This document shows positions 1 to 12,418 of a stretch of DNA of 64,000 nucleotides, piece by piece (the stretch's first letter is position 1; the number at the start of each line of letters is the position of its first letter). Source of the stretch: Solea solea. Its lineage: Eukaryota > Chordata > Actinopteri > Pleuronectiformes > Soleidae. Where the stretch lies: positions 23,866,395-23,930,394 of the forward strand of contig NC_081146.1 in assembly GCF_958295425.1 (NCBI RefSeq). The letters are read 5' to 3'. The notes under the pieces are model-generated. The model saw only the letters and a list, made by a program, of their open reading frames with translations, was not told where the DNA came from and searched no databases. Made by a program: the position numbers and the translations under genes.

Positions 1-3000
1 GCTAGTAAAGTGAGATGGCAGCAAACAAGCTGAAGTATGACCAAAAAAAGCCCACAAAAGGTTTCAGACGTGACTTCTGCTGCTCAAAAAAAACTCTGGT
101 CATTCAACAGTTTGTCAAGAAAAACAGCCCTGTGCTGCGCTGCTGCTGCATACACGCGCATGCTCCCTCGGTCCGGTGTAACAGTCCATTTTCTGACGAG
201 CGATATAAAAACCCGGTCGTCCAGTAGTAGAATTCACTTATGCAACTGACAATGGAGTGATTAAGTAAACGGCGCCCGTCTCTGCCAGCTTCATCAACAA
301 TACACTAAAGCGCCCACATGCTTTTCCATGACACCAATTACCAGTAATCAGAGCACTTTAAAGTTTTATTCCTGCTCAGTTGTGAAATTCTCTTCTCACA
401 ACTCTCCAGTGATGTTAAAGCATCACCAGCGACTGGAACTTTAAACAGCTGGAGTACAGCTGGAGTTTAGAGCTGTAAAATGAATGGATTATTAATCGTC
501 TATGATGATGTTGTGGATTGTGTTCTTGTTTCTTTTCTCCTCCACAGCAGTAAATGTAATATCTCCGGACAAAAGACATTTGAGGACAAGTTGATAAACA
601 TTTTTCACCATTTTCTGACATTTAAAGGACCAGACTGCTAATTACCGATGAGTAACAGAGGAAACAATCGATAGTAGCCGCCCCTGTTGTTGCCTCCTTT
701 TGTTTGTAACGTGACATCATTTCTGTTCACAAAGACCAAGCTGAGGCGCAACAATAACCATCGACAAAAGAATAAATAAAAATCCCCAAATGTTAGGCCC
801 CGCAGCTTCAAATAAAACAAACGGTTGTGCCGTTTCAGAGCCAAATCTTTAGTTTTCATGAAGCAGAGCAAAAGTTGTGTCCAGTTGGCCGTCGCCTCCT
901 GATGTGCGTCACCTAGCCGCCGGTCAGGCAGCAGCTTTGATTCATAGGTTAATAGTTCCACAATGACCGGTAGCACCATATGTCCCTTCACACCCGTGAT
1001 TGAGTCGTCCAGCCTGCTCGTGAGACATGTTGTGACAGGTCATTTGTAGACTCTGGATTTGTTTACCTCAGCTGCGCGGTTCAGCCGCCCCGCCGCGACA
1101 CTTGACTCATTCCCCTTTGGCCAGAAGGACGCACTCAATGGGCCCGGAGCCACAGCCAGGGAGGGGGGAGGTGGGGGGTTGTTAGGGCCTTGGGGGAGCA
1201 GATGAGTCACAGGTACCAGAGAGTCACCGGGGGTGACAGGAGGCAGAAACCGCACTGAGACGAGTGCTCATTATCAGAAGCTCTGTGCTGCCGCCGCCAG
1301 GCCGGAATGGCGATCAGTTGGAAAACTGATTTTTTTTTTTTTCCTTGGCATGCGTCATTCCTGCAGAGCTGATTGGCAGGCTCTTTAATGACGCTATCCA
1401 AGATTAAAAGAAGAAGGCATTAACAGGCTCACTGCAGCTCTACTCTTGATTGTCTCTCCCACTGGGACTGCCATTCTGATGTATGGCTTTTTAATGTGGT
1501 CATAAGTCCGGGCAATCATCAGAATAAATGGCTGAAATTGAGGATTTTAAATTGGAAGCTCAAGTCAAAGCATCTTTCCCAGAAGCATTACAGTGGACTA
1601 CAGTATCCACTCTCTCTGTGTGTGTGTGTGTGTGTCTGTCCCTCTCTGTGTAGAGACATCTCGAAAATGAATGCAGTGATACACGATGATGAGATAGTAA
1701 TCCTCTACAGGAACACCTGCCACAAATCCAGCCTCCACATAATGAAGAGCAAAAATAGCTGAAGTAGTTCCACAGTAACTCCCATAATTTAAATAATAAA
1801 CTCTTTAAACACTTGGCCAGGAACTGTGTACATACAGATCCCATCAGTCTTTGTCTGTTTCTAATTTTGTCCCATCCTAACCCGTCTGTAATGAGATTCA
1901 GTTGAATTAAAGCTTGCAGTGGTGACAGGAGGCAAATGGCTTCTCCTCTCCGTTTCATGTGTTGTGTAGTTGCCATGGTGTCAAGAGCCTTCTTAGGCTT
2001 AAGAAAATGAGTTTAGATTACGCTCATTCGTCTCTTGCGGTTTTGTAATTAGATTTGCCTCAAATCTAACAGATCTGATCAGATTATCCAACCCCTGTAA
2101 TATTTGCCTCTAATCAACACACCCGTTTTGGCCCCTTTAACACACTCCTGATTGCCTTTAATAAAGTTCACCCAGGCCTCGGTGGCTCAGGAGGTTTCTC
2201 TTCACAGCCTTCATTTCACCCAAATGAAATCCGTCCAAAAAAAAGGTTAGAATTTCATTAGTTTTGAAAGGATTTGAGATGTTTTTTGAGGTTCAATTCC
2301 TGGTGCTTCACCGCCAGCCTTCAGCACTGAAGAAGACTCTTGGATGAGAGGTTCTCAAGAAATATACCGAGTCATAGCAACATCATAATAAATGTGGCAG
2401 GGTGTTATGATGTGTAGGAAATGTGCATTATAACACAGTGGAGTCGGTGAAAGCGGTCAGAATTCAAAGCCGTTTTACACCGATTTTAGCTAAAATACTT
2501 CACTGACAGCAAATTAGAAATCGCATACACTGCACCTTGTTAGAATCCATATCACACACTTGACAACCCCTGCACGATATATACAGAGAAATTAAACTTC
2601 ATTCTGTCAAGTTGTGGTCGCACAATTCTCAGAAAGGACTCAAAATCCGCTCTGCTGAATAATTGAGCTGATCTCCCTCGTGCCCATCCACCAATCATCA
2701 CCCTCATCATTATCCTCCTTCCCATCTCATAAACTCATCAGCAAGTCTGATTTTAGACATCATCGTTTTCCATTTTCATCCCTCAATGCAGCTTCCCGTC
2801 GAATTTAACTTGTTTTGAACACCTGCATTTATTCCGCCCCCTATGTGAGGCTCAGTCGCCCCCACACCCCCCCACACACACTAATCAGTTTCACAGAAAT
2901 TGTCATTAAGGGCGAAGAGAAGGGCCTGACACCACAGATGGCAGCAGGGTTTTGCAAATGAGCTCTGATTATGAGAGGTGACAGGTTTCACTCGTCTTAT

Positions 3001-3645
3001 CATCGCTGCCTTTCACGGCATCAGGCAAACACTCTGCTTGGGTCACGTCACCCAAGGACATTTGCATGCTAGATTTACCTCAGCTGAGCAACCTTGTGTT
3101 TTTTTTGCACAGACTGTCCCCCTCAGCTTTATTTTGAAATAATTTGACAACCTCATTTGGGCCTGTGTTGGCAAAGACATTCACTCTGTGAGCGATTGAC
3201 TCACCATTTTTTTTTTTGGCTCGTTCATCACACCAGGTGCTCACTCTCCTGATCCCTACATTGGAAAGCGGAGTCTGTGAAAATGATATCGGGTTCCTGC
3301 TGCTGATGCGCTCCCATCAATATTTAAAGCCCCGACTCATTTCAGAGTTGACTGGGGAAGTCTCTGTCCTCCCGTCTCTGCTGGTCTCCACTGGTATGAG
3401 AGAGAGCAGGTCCGAAAAACAAAGGCTGTATTGATCTATTAACAGTGGAGAGAAAGAGCTTAGTTCAAACACTTCTCCCATGCTGTTCCTCACATAGTGA
3501 AGCCCCAGTAAACACAACCTGTCTCTCCCAGCTGCTACTTGACCCATATTAGCTTCTGAAAATGTGAGCTTTTCTTCTTGTGGTTCAGTCAGAAAAGTTC
3601 TAACTGAGGAAAAATGTTCTTTTCCTTCTTTTTTCTCTTTTAAAG
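1..3645 (+). other. Intron of the class-6 semaphorin gene (no exon recognised)
   Basis: This stretch precedes the splice acceptor of the semaphorin last exon and should be its final intron, because the sema and PSI domain exons must lie further upstream. I searched both strands for exons with semaphorin-like translation and saw none. It holds a (TG)9 run at 1617-1634 and a repeat fragment at 2328-2351 that is the reverse complement of a motif at 47095-47118. The stretches at about 1260-1480 and 2880-3110 are poor in simple repeats and look like ordinary unique intronic DNA that could be conserved. That last point is an impression only. Confidence 0.7.
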
Positions 3646-4958
3646 GTGTGAGGCGTCCACCAGACCTGGAGAAGACCAATCACAGTGTCCACTACACGCT
3701 CCTGATCGCTTGTGTTGTGGTCGCCTTCGTCCTTGGTGCCTTTCTCTCTGGTTTCCTGGTTTCCTGCTACTGTAACCACACGGGTCACAAGACAAAGAAG
3801 TTAGCAAAAGATCCAGAGGCTCCTATCCCGCACGCCCTATCACTCCGCAGCCTGGCCAAGCTCAACGGTCTCCTGGACAGCCAAAGTAAGGATGACAAAA
3901 TGGAGGTGTCATCTCCAAAGATCTACAATTCTTTCTTCACCAACAGCAAGGAGCATCACGCACCAAGGAGAAATGTACATCATGGAATGACAATGGGAGA
4001 CCTGGTTCATCCCCACCATCACCACCTCCACCATTCCTCAGAGCTCTCTGGTCTACCGACACCAGACTCCACCCCAGAACTGCCCATCAAGAGCATGAAA
4101 GCCTTCAAGAACCAGTGGGAGAAGAACCAGAATTGCAACAATGCCAAAGAACCAAAGTCTCACAACATTGGCTCCAGGCCCAGCTCTGCCTTGCTTCACC
4201 AGCAGGTCTTCCCCTACTCCCATGGCCTTGCTAATGGGCAGCCACTCGTCAGTGGTCACCTTCATTCAGATGAACGGAAAATCCTCAATCTTGAACGTGG
4301 CTTATCCCAGCAGCCGTATAGCGGTTACTCGCCAAAGGTGATGGAGGTAACTTCACTGGATGAGATCCTGAAGCACATCCATGAGGCAAGCAGCAGCAAG
4401 AACTCCCAGTTAATGAGCCCTTCAGGTCTGATGGCCAGCGGTGGTGGAAGTCAGCTAGCATTCTCTAACCGCATTCAACCTCAGATCCCTGAGACGGAGT
4501 CAGCCCCGTACTACAGCTCATCAACTTTACCTCGAGACAGCCTCACCCGACGCATGGATGTTCCTCCTGACATCCCACCACACCACCAGTCCACCCTGGA
4601 GAGGAGGCACTCCTCCCAGAGGCACTCCCTGATCGCTGCGGCTACCAAGATGCCCAGTGGAGGTGGAGGAGGAATGGTTACTCGCCAGCAAAGCTTCAGC
4701 CAACGAAACGGTGGGCCTCATCAGCCGCCTCCTCTACTGGCACGGATGAACTCAACGGGCAGCGCCTGTGAGGTTCACTACCCACTCATCCCCAATGGAT
4801 ACCTGGCCCGTCAGCAAAGCTACAACGCAGAGCAGGAGATCCAACACAGGGGAGCCATTGTTCGTCGGGCCTCCTCTCTCAAACCTGATGTCCCTCCCAA
4901 ACCTTTGTTCATACCTGCCACATCCCCGGTCAACCAGCAGGGGAAGTTCAACTACTGA
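3646..4958 (+). CDS. Class-6 transmembrane semaphorin (Sema6D/6E-like), terminal coding exon, partial gene
   Basis: Class-6 semaphorins are axon-guidance ligands and receptors that bind plexin-A and can signal in reverse through their cytoplasmic tail. This exon follows a strong acceptor (pyrimidine-rich tract ending AAAG at 3642-3645); the first two bases complete a split codon and 436 full codons follow to TGA at 4956-4958. Residues about 14-40 of the exon form one membrane span (VHYTLLIACVVVAFVLGAF...), with an N-glycosylation sequon NHS just outside it. The tail contains LAKLNGLLDS, LPTPDSTPEL, a His-rich stretch (HPHHHHLHHSS), STLPRDSLTRRMDVP, SSQRHS and a C-terminal proline-rich SSLKPDVPPKP. 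As I recall the family, the STLPR...DVP and SSQRHS blocks resemble Sema6D more than 6A, 6B or 6C. A fish Sema6E or a duplicated 6D is equally possible, so no paralogue letter is given. The N-terminal sema, PSI and stalk exons lie outside the window. The open frame running back to 3564 is intron read-through. Confidence 0.93.
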
Positions 4959-5760
4959 GGAGGTTCACTCCTGGACTACAGAGGGGCACTCCCTCATTGT
5001 GTTTTCTTGAAGGACATTCTCCTTGAAGAAATGCAGTGGGTTCGAGGTAACAGACCTTCACGAAAAAACTCAACGTACCCCGTGACAACCAGTGTCACCG
5101 TGGACAAAAGCCTCAACCAAACTTGTTTTTTTTCCTCCCCTTCTTTTTGTCCAGCGAATATCTTTGTACCATATTGGTATTGCTCAGCTACTCGCTTATT
5201 ATAGAACCGCTGACTTGGGTGACGTGACGCCACCTCCTAATATTAGGCTGCCAATGTCCTCAGTGTGGATTTACAATGCAACGTTGATGTTTAAAGAAGA
5301 ACTTTAACACATCAGTCATCTTGAACACTAAAAAAGCCGGAGGCTCCTGCGATGCTTAAATTCAGGCTTTTTGCTTAACCTTTTCTGATGTAGTGTTGGT
5401 AACCAGTCCCCAACTGCCCCACCCCCATCCTCGATTGTGTTTATATTATGCATGTGTGTGTATATATATGTGTGTTTATATCCACACCGTATATGTATAC
5501 ATATACATTTGCAGTATATGTAACCTGTGGTGAAAAGTCAGCAAATTCCCCCGAAAGTAGTTATGTCTTTGCCTTACTATACTCTTTCATCTTTGGGCAT
5601 ATCAAACAACCCCCCCTTACACTTAAAGACACCAACTATTCATGCACTTCATCCACACAACACACTGTCAGTCGGCCAAAAACAACGAACCAAATCAGTT
5701 GGTGGTGACCAGAGAGAGGAAATGTTTCAACGAAGCAGCTATTCTCGTCTTTTCTCTCTC

Positions 5761-5761
<1 letters not shown>

Positions 5762-5794
<33 letters not shown>
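5762..5794 (+). repeat. Poly(C) tract, 33 uninterrupted C, inside the 3' UTR
   Basis: Thirty-three consecutive C follow a short CT-rich run. In the mRNA this would be a C33 tract able to bind poly(C)-binding proteins (PCBP/hnRNP K) and, as DNA, to form an i-motif/G-quadruplex pair. Length is likely to vary between individuals and may contain sequencing error. Confidence 0.9.
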
Positions 5795-5795
<1 letters not shown>

Positions 5796-6076
5796 TTCCA
5801 GCAGATGTCAAGTCAGAAGTGGCGTAATCGGGTCCATTTTAGTTCCTCGAATGTTTCTATGAGATTGGTGCTTCACAAACCCAGGGGATTTAACATCTTC
5901 TGAAATGGAATTAAAAAAATAAAAAATAAAACGAACATAAAAGAACTGTATAGTCTAAAATATTTTTGGACCGAGACAACAAAACAAACATACTGAGCCG
6001 TCTGGCCTCATGAGAATGAACATAAAACATAGATCGGACTGCAAGTATTATAGTTATTAATTTTGTGGCTATTGGT

Positions 6077-6086
6077 TGTAAATAAA
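6077..6086 (+). promoter_or_regulatory. Pumilio response element overlapping a proximal AATAAA
   Basis: TGTAAATA at 6077-6084 matches the Pumilio consensus UGUANAUA, and its last four bases are the first four of AATAAA at 6081-6086. If the proximal signal is used, binding of Pumilio and of the cleavage factor CPSF would compete. Motif match only. Confidence 0.4.
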
Positions 6087-7550
6087 GGAATAATTACTAG
6101 CCAAATTTTAACTGTATGTGTAAATGTGTGCCTTATTTAATAATAGTGTGTGACATGGGGGTTGGGGTTAATGCAAGGGGCTCAGATGGCTACTATGCTA
6201 CAGTATATTGTAGGTGTTTCATTTTCTATGGTCGTCAGTATGTGTCATACAGTATCTATTGTATATTTGAAGAGTTTCATTCCAGAATGAGATGTTTGTC
6301 ACCGATTCTGAGAAACTGCTAACTGTGAATATGATTGTATCACTTACTCTTGTATCATATTTTATGTTCTATCTTGAGTATATTGAGCCTTTTTTTTTCT
6401 TTCTTACAAAGGAATATTTTAAAAAATTGTCTTTTTTTTTTCTAAAGATGGACAATGTTTTGGAATGAAACCCTTCATTTTGCTTTTGTTGTTTATGTTG
6501 TTGTTTTGTTTTGTTTTTTTAATAGCATCCCAGAAGTGTGAGCCTGCAGTATTTTTGGGAGTGTTGGGTAAAAGCGAGTACTCGCAGCCTAAGACTGCAG
6601 ACACTCAGGTTCGACTGCCTCCGTATTTTTGTCACTTTCCACTGGGTGTCACTTTCCCTTTTCGGTGCCATTGTTAACCTTTTCTTCCTTTAGTAGTAGA
6701 GTTAGCATCACTTTGGATTTCTAAAGGAGCAGTTTTCACAGTTCCTCTTCAGTCATCACCTACACACGTGTAGCCATTTTAGAAGTTAAATGATAAAGCA
6801 GTCCTGAATGTCAGAAAATGTCTTTTTTTGTTCGTAAGTAGAGGAAATAGTTGAGAAAGTGATGTGTTACACTACATTGTTTTGCTTTTGTATAAAAATG
6901 GAAGAGGGAGAGACGTAAATTTGGACATCTACAATGGTTATTCCTGTAGTTTCTGCGTCACTGCGAGTCGTCTTCTGTATCGGGAGCAAATAAACGCGAG
7001 AGGACGGAAAGTTTCTTTTGGGAAATATGTTAAGTGCAATGAATTTTGATGCGACAAGCTGCGAATATCTAGAATGAAATCAGAGAAGCGACTGTGGACC
7101 AGGTGGCGTTGGCGAACGTCTGTCCAGCAGAGTCACCGTTGATTGGAACCACGATCAAGTCTGTTTAAACCGCACAACACTAATTATGATATCCAAAAAT
7201 TGGTGTGGGATTTTTTTTTTTTTTAATCGCAATTTTCCCAAAAGCTAATTTGACCCAATGTTATCATTTGTTTTCAGATAAATGAAAGTAAATATAATTT
7301 GTATTATGGAGGAACAAAGTTGGTTTAGATATTGAAAGGCAGCAGAGGATTAAATAGCTTTTCAAACAAAAAAAAATATATAAAACATCCGACTCGATTT
7401 AATGTCACGCCTGTTATGTTTTTCATAAGAGGAATTATATCGGCTTCCGTATGTGACCAGTGTGTGTTTTTTTTTCTATCTGGGCGGTGACAGATTGTAT
7501 GGGACGGGGAGCAGCGTCGCCTCCAAAGGCCCAATCAGTATTTGGTTTTG

Positions 7551-7558
7551 TGTAAATA
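7551..7558 (+). promoter_or_regulatory. Second Pumilio-type element in the 3' UTR
   Basis: TGTAAATA is an exact match to the UGUANAUA consensus, about 140 bases before the distal poly(A) signal. A related TGTAAATG occurs near 6118. Together they suggest Pumilio control of this transcript, but this is motif-based. Confidence 0.35.
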
Positions 7559-7688
7559 CATTGTATCTGGTCGGGGTCTCATTGATTCAGTATTATGTTT
7601 ATTTTATTTTTTCCTTTTTGATTTTCAGACTCTTGAATTACTATGAATTTGCTCTCACAGAAAACCATTGTATGTCTCTTATACTAGG

Positions 7689-7694
7689 AATAAA
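7689..7694 (+). terminator. Distal poly(A) signal of the semaphorin gene
   Basis: Canonical AATAAA, with a GT-rich downstream element within about 40 bases. It is the last good signal before the sequence turns into repeat-bearing intergenic DNA. Confidence 0.6.
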
Positions 7695-7712
7695 AATGAA
7701 AATATGATGCAA

Positions 7713-10700
7713 ATGTCTCACTGGTGAGTGTGTCTGTATGAGGTATGTGAAGAAAAATCACTGGGTGATGATGGGTTGTAGATGTAGCGTTAAAAAATAT
7801 GTTTAATGATGCAACAGGTTAGAGGGACACAGGGTTGTTCCTGCTAAAGTACTCACACATGTTAAACTAAAGTTAGGGTTAGGGTCACCTCCACCCTGTC
7901 CTCTCTCGCATGTTTGTCCACGTGTTTCTAAAAATGTGTTAATAGATTGGTGAAACTTGTGCAATCAGCCAAATTCAGAGTCCTGCTTCAAACACACATG
8001 CAGAAATGGGGGTAAAGGTGAGATTTGTGCACTGTGAGACACATTTAACGCTCAAATAGACACTGGTTTGTCTCAAACTTATCATTATGATGTTAAAACT
8101 AATTGCACATTGTAATGAAGATAGAACCTCGTCACAGATATCGGCACCCTAACAAAATAATTATTTCCTTTCTCCATAACAATTGCTGAATTATTTATTG
8201 AGAGATTCTCACCATCTCATGATGTTTTTTTTTTAAAAAGGCCTTTAATTATACAAGCTCCCAAATTTAACATATTCTTTCTCATGTCCACAATACCACA
8301 CATTTCACACTGAACATGGAAATCAGTTCAGTATTTTATTTAATTTTTTTTGCATAATCCCGCGAACACACATAAAAAAGGACTTAATTGGCAGTAGTAG
8401 TAGTAGTAGTAGTAGTAGTAGTCATGGTAATAATAATAATTTTAGAATTGCATGCTTTAAACCTCATCGAGTCCGGCAATATATTATAATGTTCATCCTC
8501 TGCAGCCACCTGGACTTATATTGGACATAATCTAGTGATTGCCTTGCATATAATGTTCCATATATGAATCAAATATCCATTTAATGTGCCAATCTCGTAT
8601 AAGATGATAAGAGTTGGAGCACCTCCATTCACACATGTTTCATATTAATGATAAAATCTGAATAACTTAATGCTTTAAGATGTTTTTCATTACAGCTCCA
8701 TCGATGTGAAGGTGAGTCACTCAACATTAGCATTAGCTACGTGGTATTTAGTTGGTACTGGAGGTATATTTTGTGCTGTGCTCACATATCACACAAATAT
8801 CAAGCAGAAGAATATCAGTTCTCATGTCATTGGTCACATATGATGGATTTGGACTTTTAAAATCGCCATTCTACGTCAGTTATTTAAGCTAGCAAGAACT
8901 TTGAATGGGTCCTGGCTAAACGCTAAGCTAACCTCAACCAAAACAGTGGATAAATGAGTATCTCCAGTGTAATTAAAGTGTGTAATTGCTCGAGTACATA
9001 GTTAATGATAATGATGTCGTTTTGCTTAATGTTTTGTTAACTTTACTTGGCGCTAAGTTAAGCTATGCTAACATTAGCTGGACATTTTGAGGTTATCAAA
9101 CTCCAGTCAAGTCTTTTGAGCTCGAGTCTCCATCTCTGCATTCTGTGTCACAAATACTGTATTAGATTTTTAAAAACATTAAACATTTAAACATAGGACC
9201 AGATGCCTGAACAGGTTAATTTTCTCAAACCCTGCTCTGTTCTGGAGCCAGACCCCTTCTCTGCAATTCCTCTAAAATGTCTTTCATGCTAAAATGAATG
9301 GGTCTACTTCTACTAAAAAGAATAGCGATTAAGAGTATTTGTTTCCCCGACCTCTGCGTCACCAGAAACAAAACGTCAATGTCATGGCGGTTGCTATCTT
9401 CTATCTGTTGCTTTCAATCACCTTTCATTTGATCTGAATGATGACAAAAAATTGCTATAAAAGTGCTATAACCCAAATTGCAAAAAAGTGAGTTTTGCTA
9501 TCAACAGTCATGGCTACTTAAGTGAACACACGTCATAGTTTCTTGCACCAGAAAGAACATGAGAGTTTGCATCGCGGCCAAAAATTCAGACGACAGAGAG
9601 GAAATCTGCGAGTTCACCCAGGTCTTGTGACAATCTGAGCCGAATCCCTCACGTGCACTGCACAGTCATTTGAACCAATAATGAATGCTGATCAAAAAAC
9701 CCATTTAAACCTTCGTTCAAATGGGTTTTCTGACCAGTGGGAATGGGTAATAAGTCAAATCTGCCTGGACCTGATAACAAAAAGTTTACCTCATAAAATA
9801 AAATAAAGTCTGCTTATGAACTTCAAATAGTCTGGCCGTTCTCTTCTGACTTTTCTCATCTAAGAGATATTTGTGTTCACAGAACTCTTGTCCCTGGAGC
9901 TGCAGCAACACTCAGACCAGGCTGTCTGGCATCAGCCCACGGTGACTCAACGTTAATTGACCAGACTTTTATGCTTTTACATCTGCCAAATATACATCAG
10001 ATTGAATAACTGCATGGTAACCGTGTTCCTATAAAGTCCTCGGTGAGTATGTTACCTGTATTTAATCATGCATCTCAGATTTCTGTCAATAATGTCCCCG
10101 TTACTTCAGATAAAACACAAAACGTGTTTTCCATTCTCAAAAATAAATAGTCAGAGGTTCTTCAAACCTGAATAATTAAATAATAATAAAAAAACACTTA
10201 GTGGGCACATACCACTTTTTTTGTAATTAGATGAATTTGCCTCTTTAAAGTCTTGTTTTTCGCTTTTCGTCAGATCGGTTTGTTGAGTGGAAATCATTAA
10301 CGCTGAAGCAAAAGGTCTCAGATCCACAGCATCCATCAGCAGAAATGTCTCTCAACACGAGCCTGAACCTCCCGGCTGTTTACTCACTGCGGGGGTGCGT
10401 TCACACCACACTTGTTTATTATCTTTTATGGGATGGACTGTGTGGAGTCGATTAGTCAGTACAATCCTGCAGCTGAATCCCGGTTTGCGCCTGTAGACGC
10501 ACAACAGGTGAAAACCAAAAAAGGTCTGCATTAGTCTGCTACGATGAGGGAAGACGAAGCTGCAGAGACCCTGATAATCATGTTGTGTGAATTATATCAG
10601 TACGATTCAGATTTAGTCAAACTACAACATATTTCGGAATCACAGCTGATCCACATCCACACATCTGCTGAGGTTTTGTGACATAAATGTCATCATCATC

Positions 10701-11420
10701 ATCATCCACCCATACTGTATCTGCGATCTGCTTGCATCTCCAAGTGTGACTATTTGCATTAATACCAGGGTATTTGATGTGTAGAAAATGAAACAAAAGA
10801 GTCCCCTTATCTATCGCTCCATCTCCATCTAATGTCACTATACCAGTGTGAGGAAGAGGAGGATGACGAGAGAGAAAATGATCTCATTGTGGATAAATCT
10901 GCCTCCTGTGAAAAGTCTGTATAGCTGACTTTTGCTTGGTTTATTTACACCACTGTATTTTAACGTTGGTGACAATGGTGTTGTCCAAGAAAGCTGAGTA
11001 TTTTCTCAGGTGGTACTTGTAGGATCACGTAAAGGTTTGCTGACCTTTTTACGTGTATTTTAAAAGTCTGGTTTTAGTCTGACGAACACAATCATTCATT
11101 TTAATTCTGGTGCCGTGTAAACATACCGACTGTGAAAGCAGAACACAGCAATCAGTGAAGCCTCACTTCACCGCCTCTGGCAGGTTTGTGAGCCGGATCT
11201 TATTGTGATGTCTCTTCAGTTTGTAACATGTTGCCCTGAACTGTAAATCGGGAAAACCTGTTTTGGCGTAAAAGCAAAATGACTGTACCTGCTTAACATA
11301 TACAGTGAAAGGACTCTGATGGGTGGTGAGGCTGACCTTTTAGCGAAAAACAGTTCTGCTAATGAGGTGGTATTGATTAGTTTATGCAATTATCCTCCCT
11401 GCAGTCTATTAGGGAATCAT
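7713..11420. other. Intergenic, no gene seen
   Basis: AT-rich DNA with no coding signal beyond chance frames. It holds a telomere-like TTAGGGTTAGGG near 7873-7884, an (AGT)n run (8393-8422), a hairpin at 9696-9729 (11-base perfect outer arms, AAAACCCATTT with its complement), a CAT run at 10690-10706, and at about 10790-10850 a segment resembling 45010-45065. Confidence 0.6.
8393..8422. repeat. (AGT)10 microsatellite
   Basis: Ten uninterrupted AGT units, followed after a short gap by a few TAA/AAT units. Confidence 0.95.
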
Positions 11421-11664
11421 GCCAGTGTGTGTGTGGGTATACTTGTATTTGTACCTTTGTGAGGTCCAAAAAACATACAAACCTATCTTTGTGTGGACAT
11501 TTTGGCTGGGATTTTTCAGGATTAAGACCTGGTTTTAGGGTTAGGGTCAGGGATAAGGTTAGACACTTAGTTGTGATGGTTACGATTAGGGTAATGAGCC
11601 ATTATGTCAACGATGTGTCCTCACCAAGATGTACAAACAAGTTTGTGTGTGTGTGTGTGTTTGG
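11421..11664. repeat. GT-flanked interspersed repeat with internal TTAGGG-like core
   Basis: The unit starts and ends in GT microsatellite. Inside it has TTTGTGAGGTCC, a TTTTAGGGTTAGGGTC core (about 11534-11549), TTAGTTGTGATGGTTA and TGTCCTCACCAAG. The same order of motifs recurs at 32041-32560, and in reverse complement at 32905-33085, so this is a dispersed family and not a telomere remnant. Confidence 0.75.
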
Positions 11665-12364
11665 GTGTGTCTTGGGGAGATGCATGTGTTTGTTGCCGTG
11701 GAGATAGAAACCCAGGCTGCATAATGGTTAGCGATTAGCTCCAGTATAATTATCGGATTCCAACAAAGCGGCAGTCGATAGCCCCGCCGCTTCCGAGAGC
11801 GCGGCCTTTTCTCAAACCTGTTTGTATGTTTCCATTTCAGTGTTGGCTGCTGATGAATGAGCACTGATGGAAATAAAAGCCTCCGCTGAAGTCATTACGT
11901 GATTCTGGTCAATGAGCTCGATGATGATGATGACGGCGCTAGGAGGAGACGCCACTCAGCCGCTGCAGGATTTTCCACTCGTACATGTTCGAGACAAAAG
12001 GTCGATTTGCGGTCGTCAGTGATCTTAATGAGTGAAGGAATTGCACGTTTACTAATTAAAGGCGCCGTGTTACACATGTTTAACAAATACGACAACATGG
12101 CACACAAGTCTCTTGTTGGAAGTCACTTTCCTCGGCTGCAAGGATGAAAACAAGCTTCCGAAATGGTGTCGACAGCAACCAAAATAATTGGTCCATCGCA
12201 TAAATCTTTGTCTCATCTCAAGTTTTTACAGAAAGAACTTGTAGAAAAATGTATCCTGGCCGACGTTTGTTAGATGTTTTTTCGTCTTTTACAATCGTCT
12301 CTTATCCCTTATTTTAACTGTGTGTTGTTTTTATGACTTCTTGTATGATTTTAAGTTTGTACCT
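11665..12364. other. Intergenic, no gene seen
   Basis: Unique-looking DNA with a short GATGAT run at 11920-11931. Open frames on both strands here are short and show no recognisable protein. Confidence 0.5.
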
Positions 12365-12418
12365 TTCTATTCTATTCTATTCTATTCTATTCTATTCTAT
12401 TCTATTCTATTCTATTCT
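12365..12418. repeat. (TTCTA)n pentanucleotide microsatellite
   Basis: About eleven TTCTA units. The complementary AATAG pentamer recurs at 15747-15769 attached to an interspersed repeat, so this tract may be the tail of a similar element in the opposite orientation. Confidence 0.9.

Larger units (their letters stand above)
4959..7712 (+). other. Semaphorin 3' UTR
   Basis: The DNA after the stop is AU-rich and has no further coding signal. It continues to a canonical AATAAA at 7689-7694 followed by a GT-rich stretch (GGTGAGTGTGTCTG), so cleavage near 7710 is the best call. Earlier AATAAA motifs, notably 6081-6086, could give shorter isoforms. Inside are a C33 run (5762-5794), TG/TA-rich stretches at 5450-5520, poly-T runs and two UGUAAAUA sites. 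A UTR of 2-3 kb is normal for neuronal guidance genes, which are often controlled after transcription. Confidence 0.75.

Noticed and set aside
1560..1976. 138-codon minus-strand frame
   Set aside because: Crosses a TG microsatellite (His-Thr run) and has no recognisable domain.
3564..3645. Extension of the semaphorin open frame upstream to an ATG at 3564
   Set aside because: It crosses a strong pyrimidine tract and AG acceptor; the translation there is not semaphorin-like. It is intron read-through.
5527..5862. Poly-proline frames in the 3' UTR
   Set aside because: Produced by the C33 run.
7872..7885. Interstitial telomere (TTAGGG)
   Set aside because: Only two units; elsewhere the same words belong to a dispersed GT-flanked repeat.
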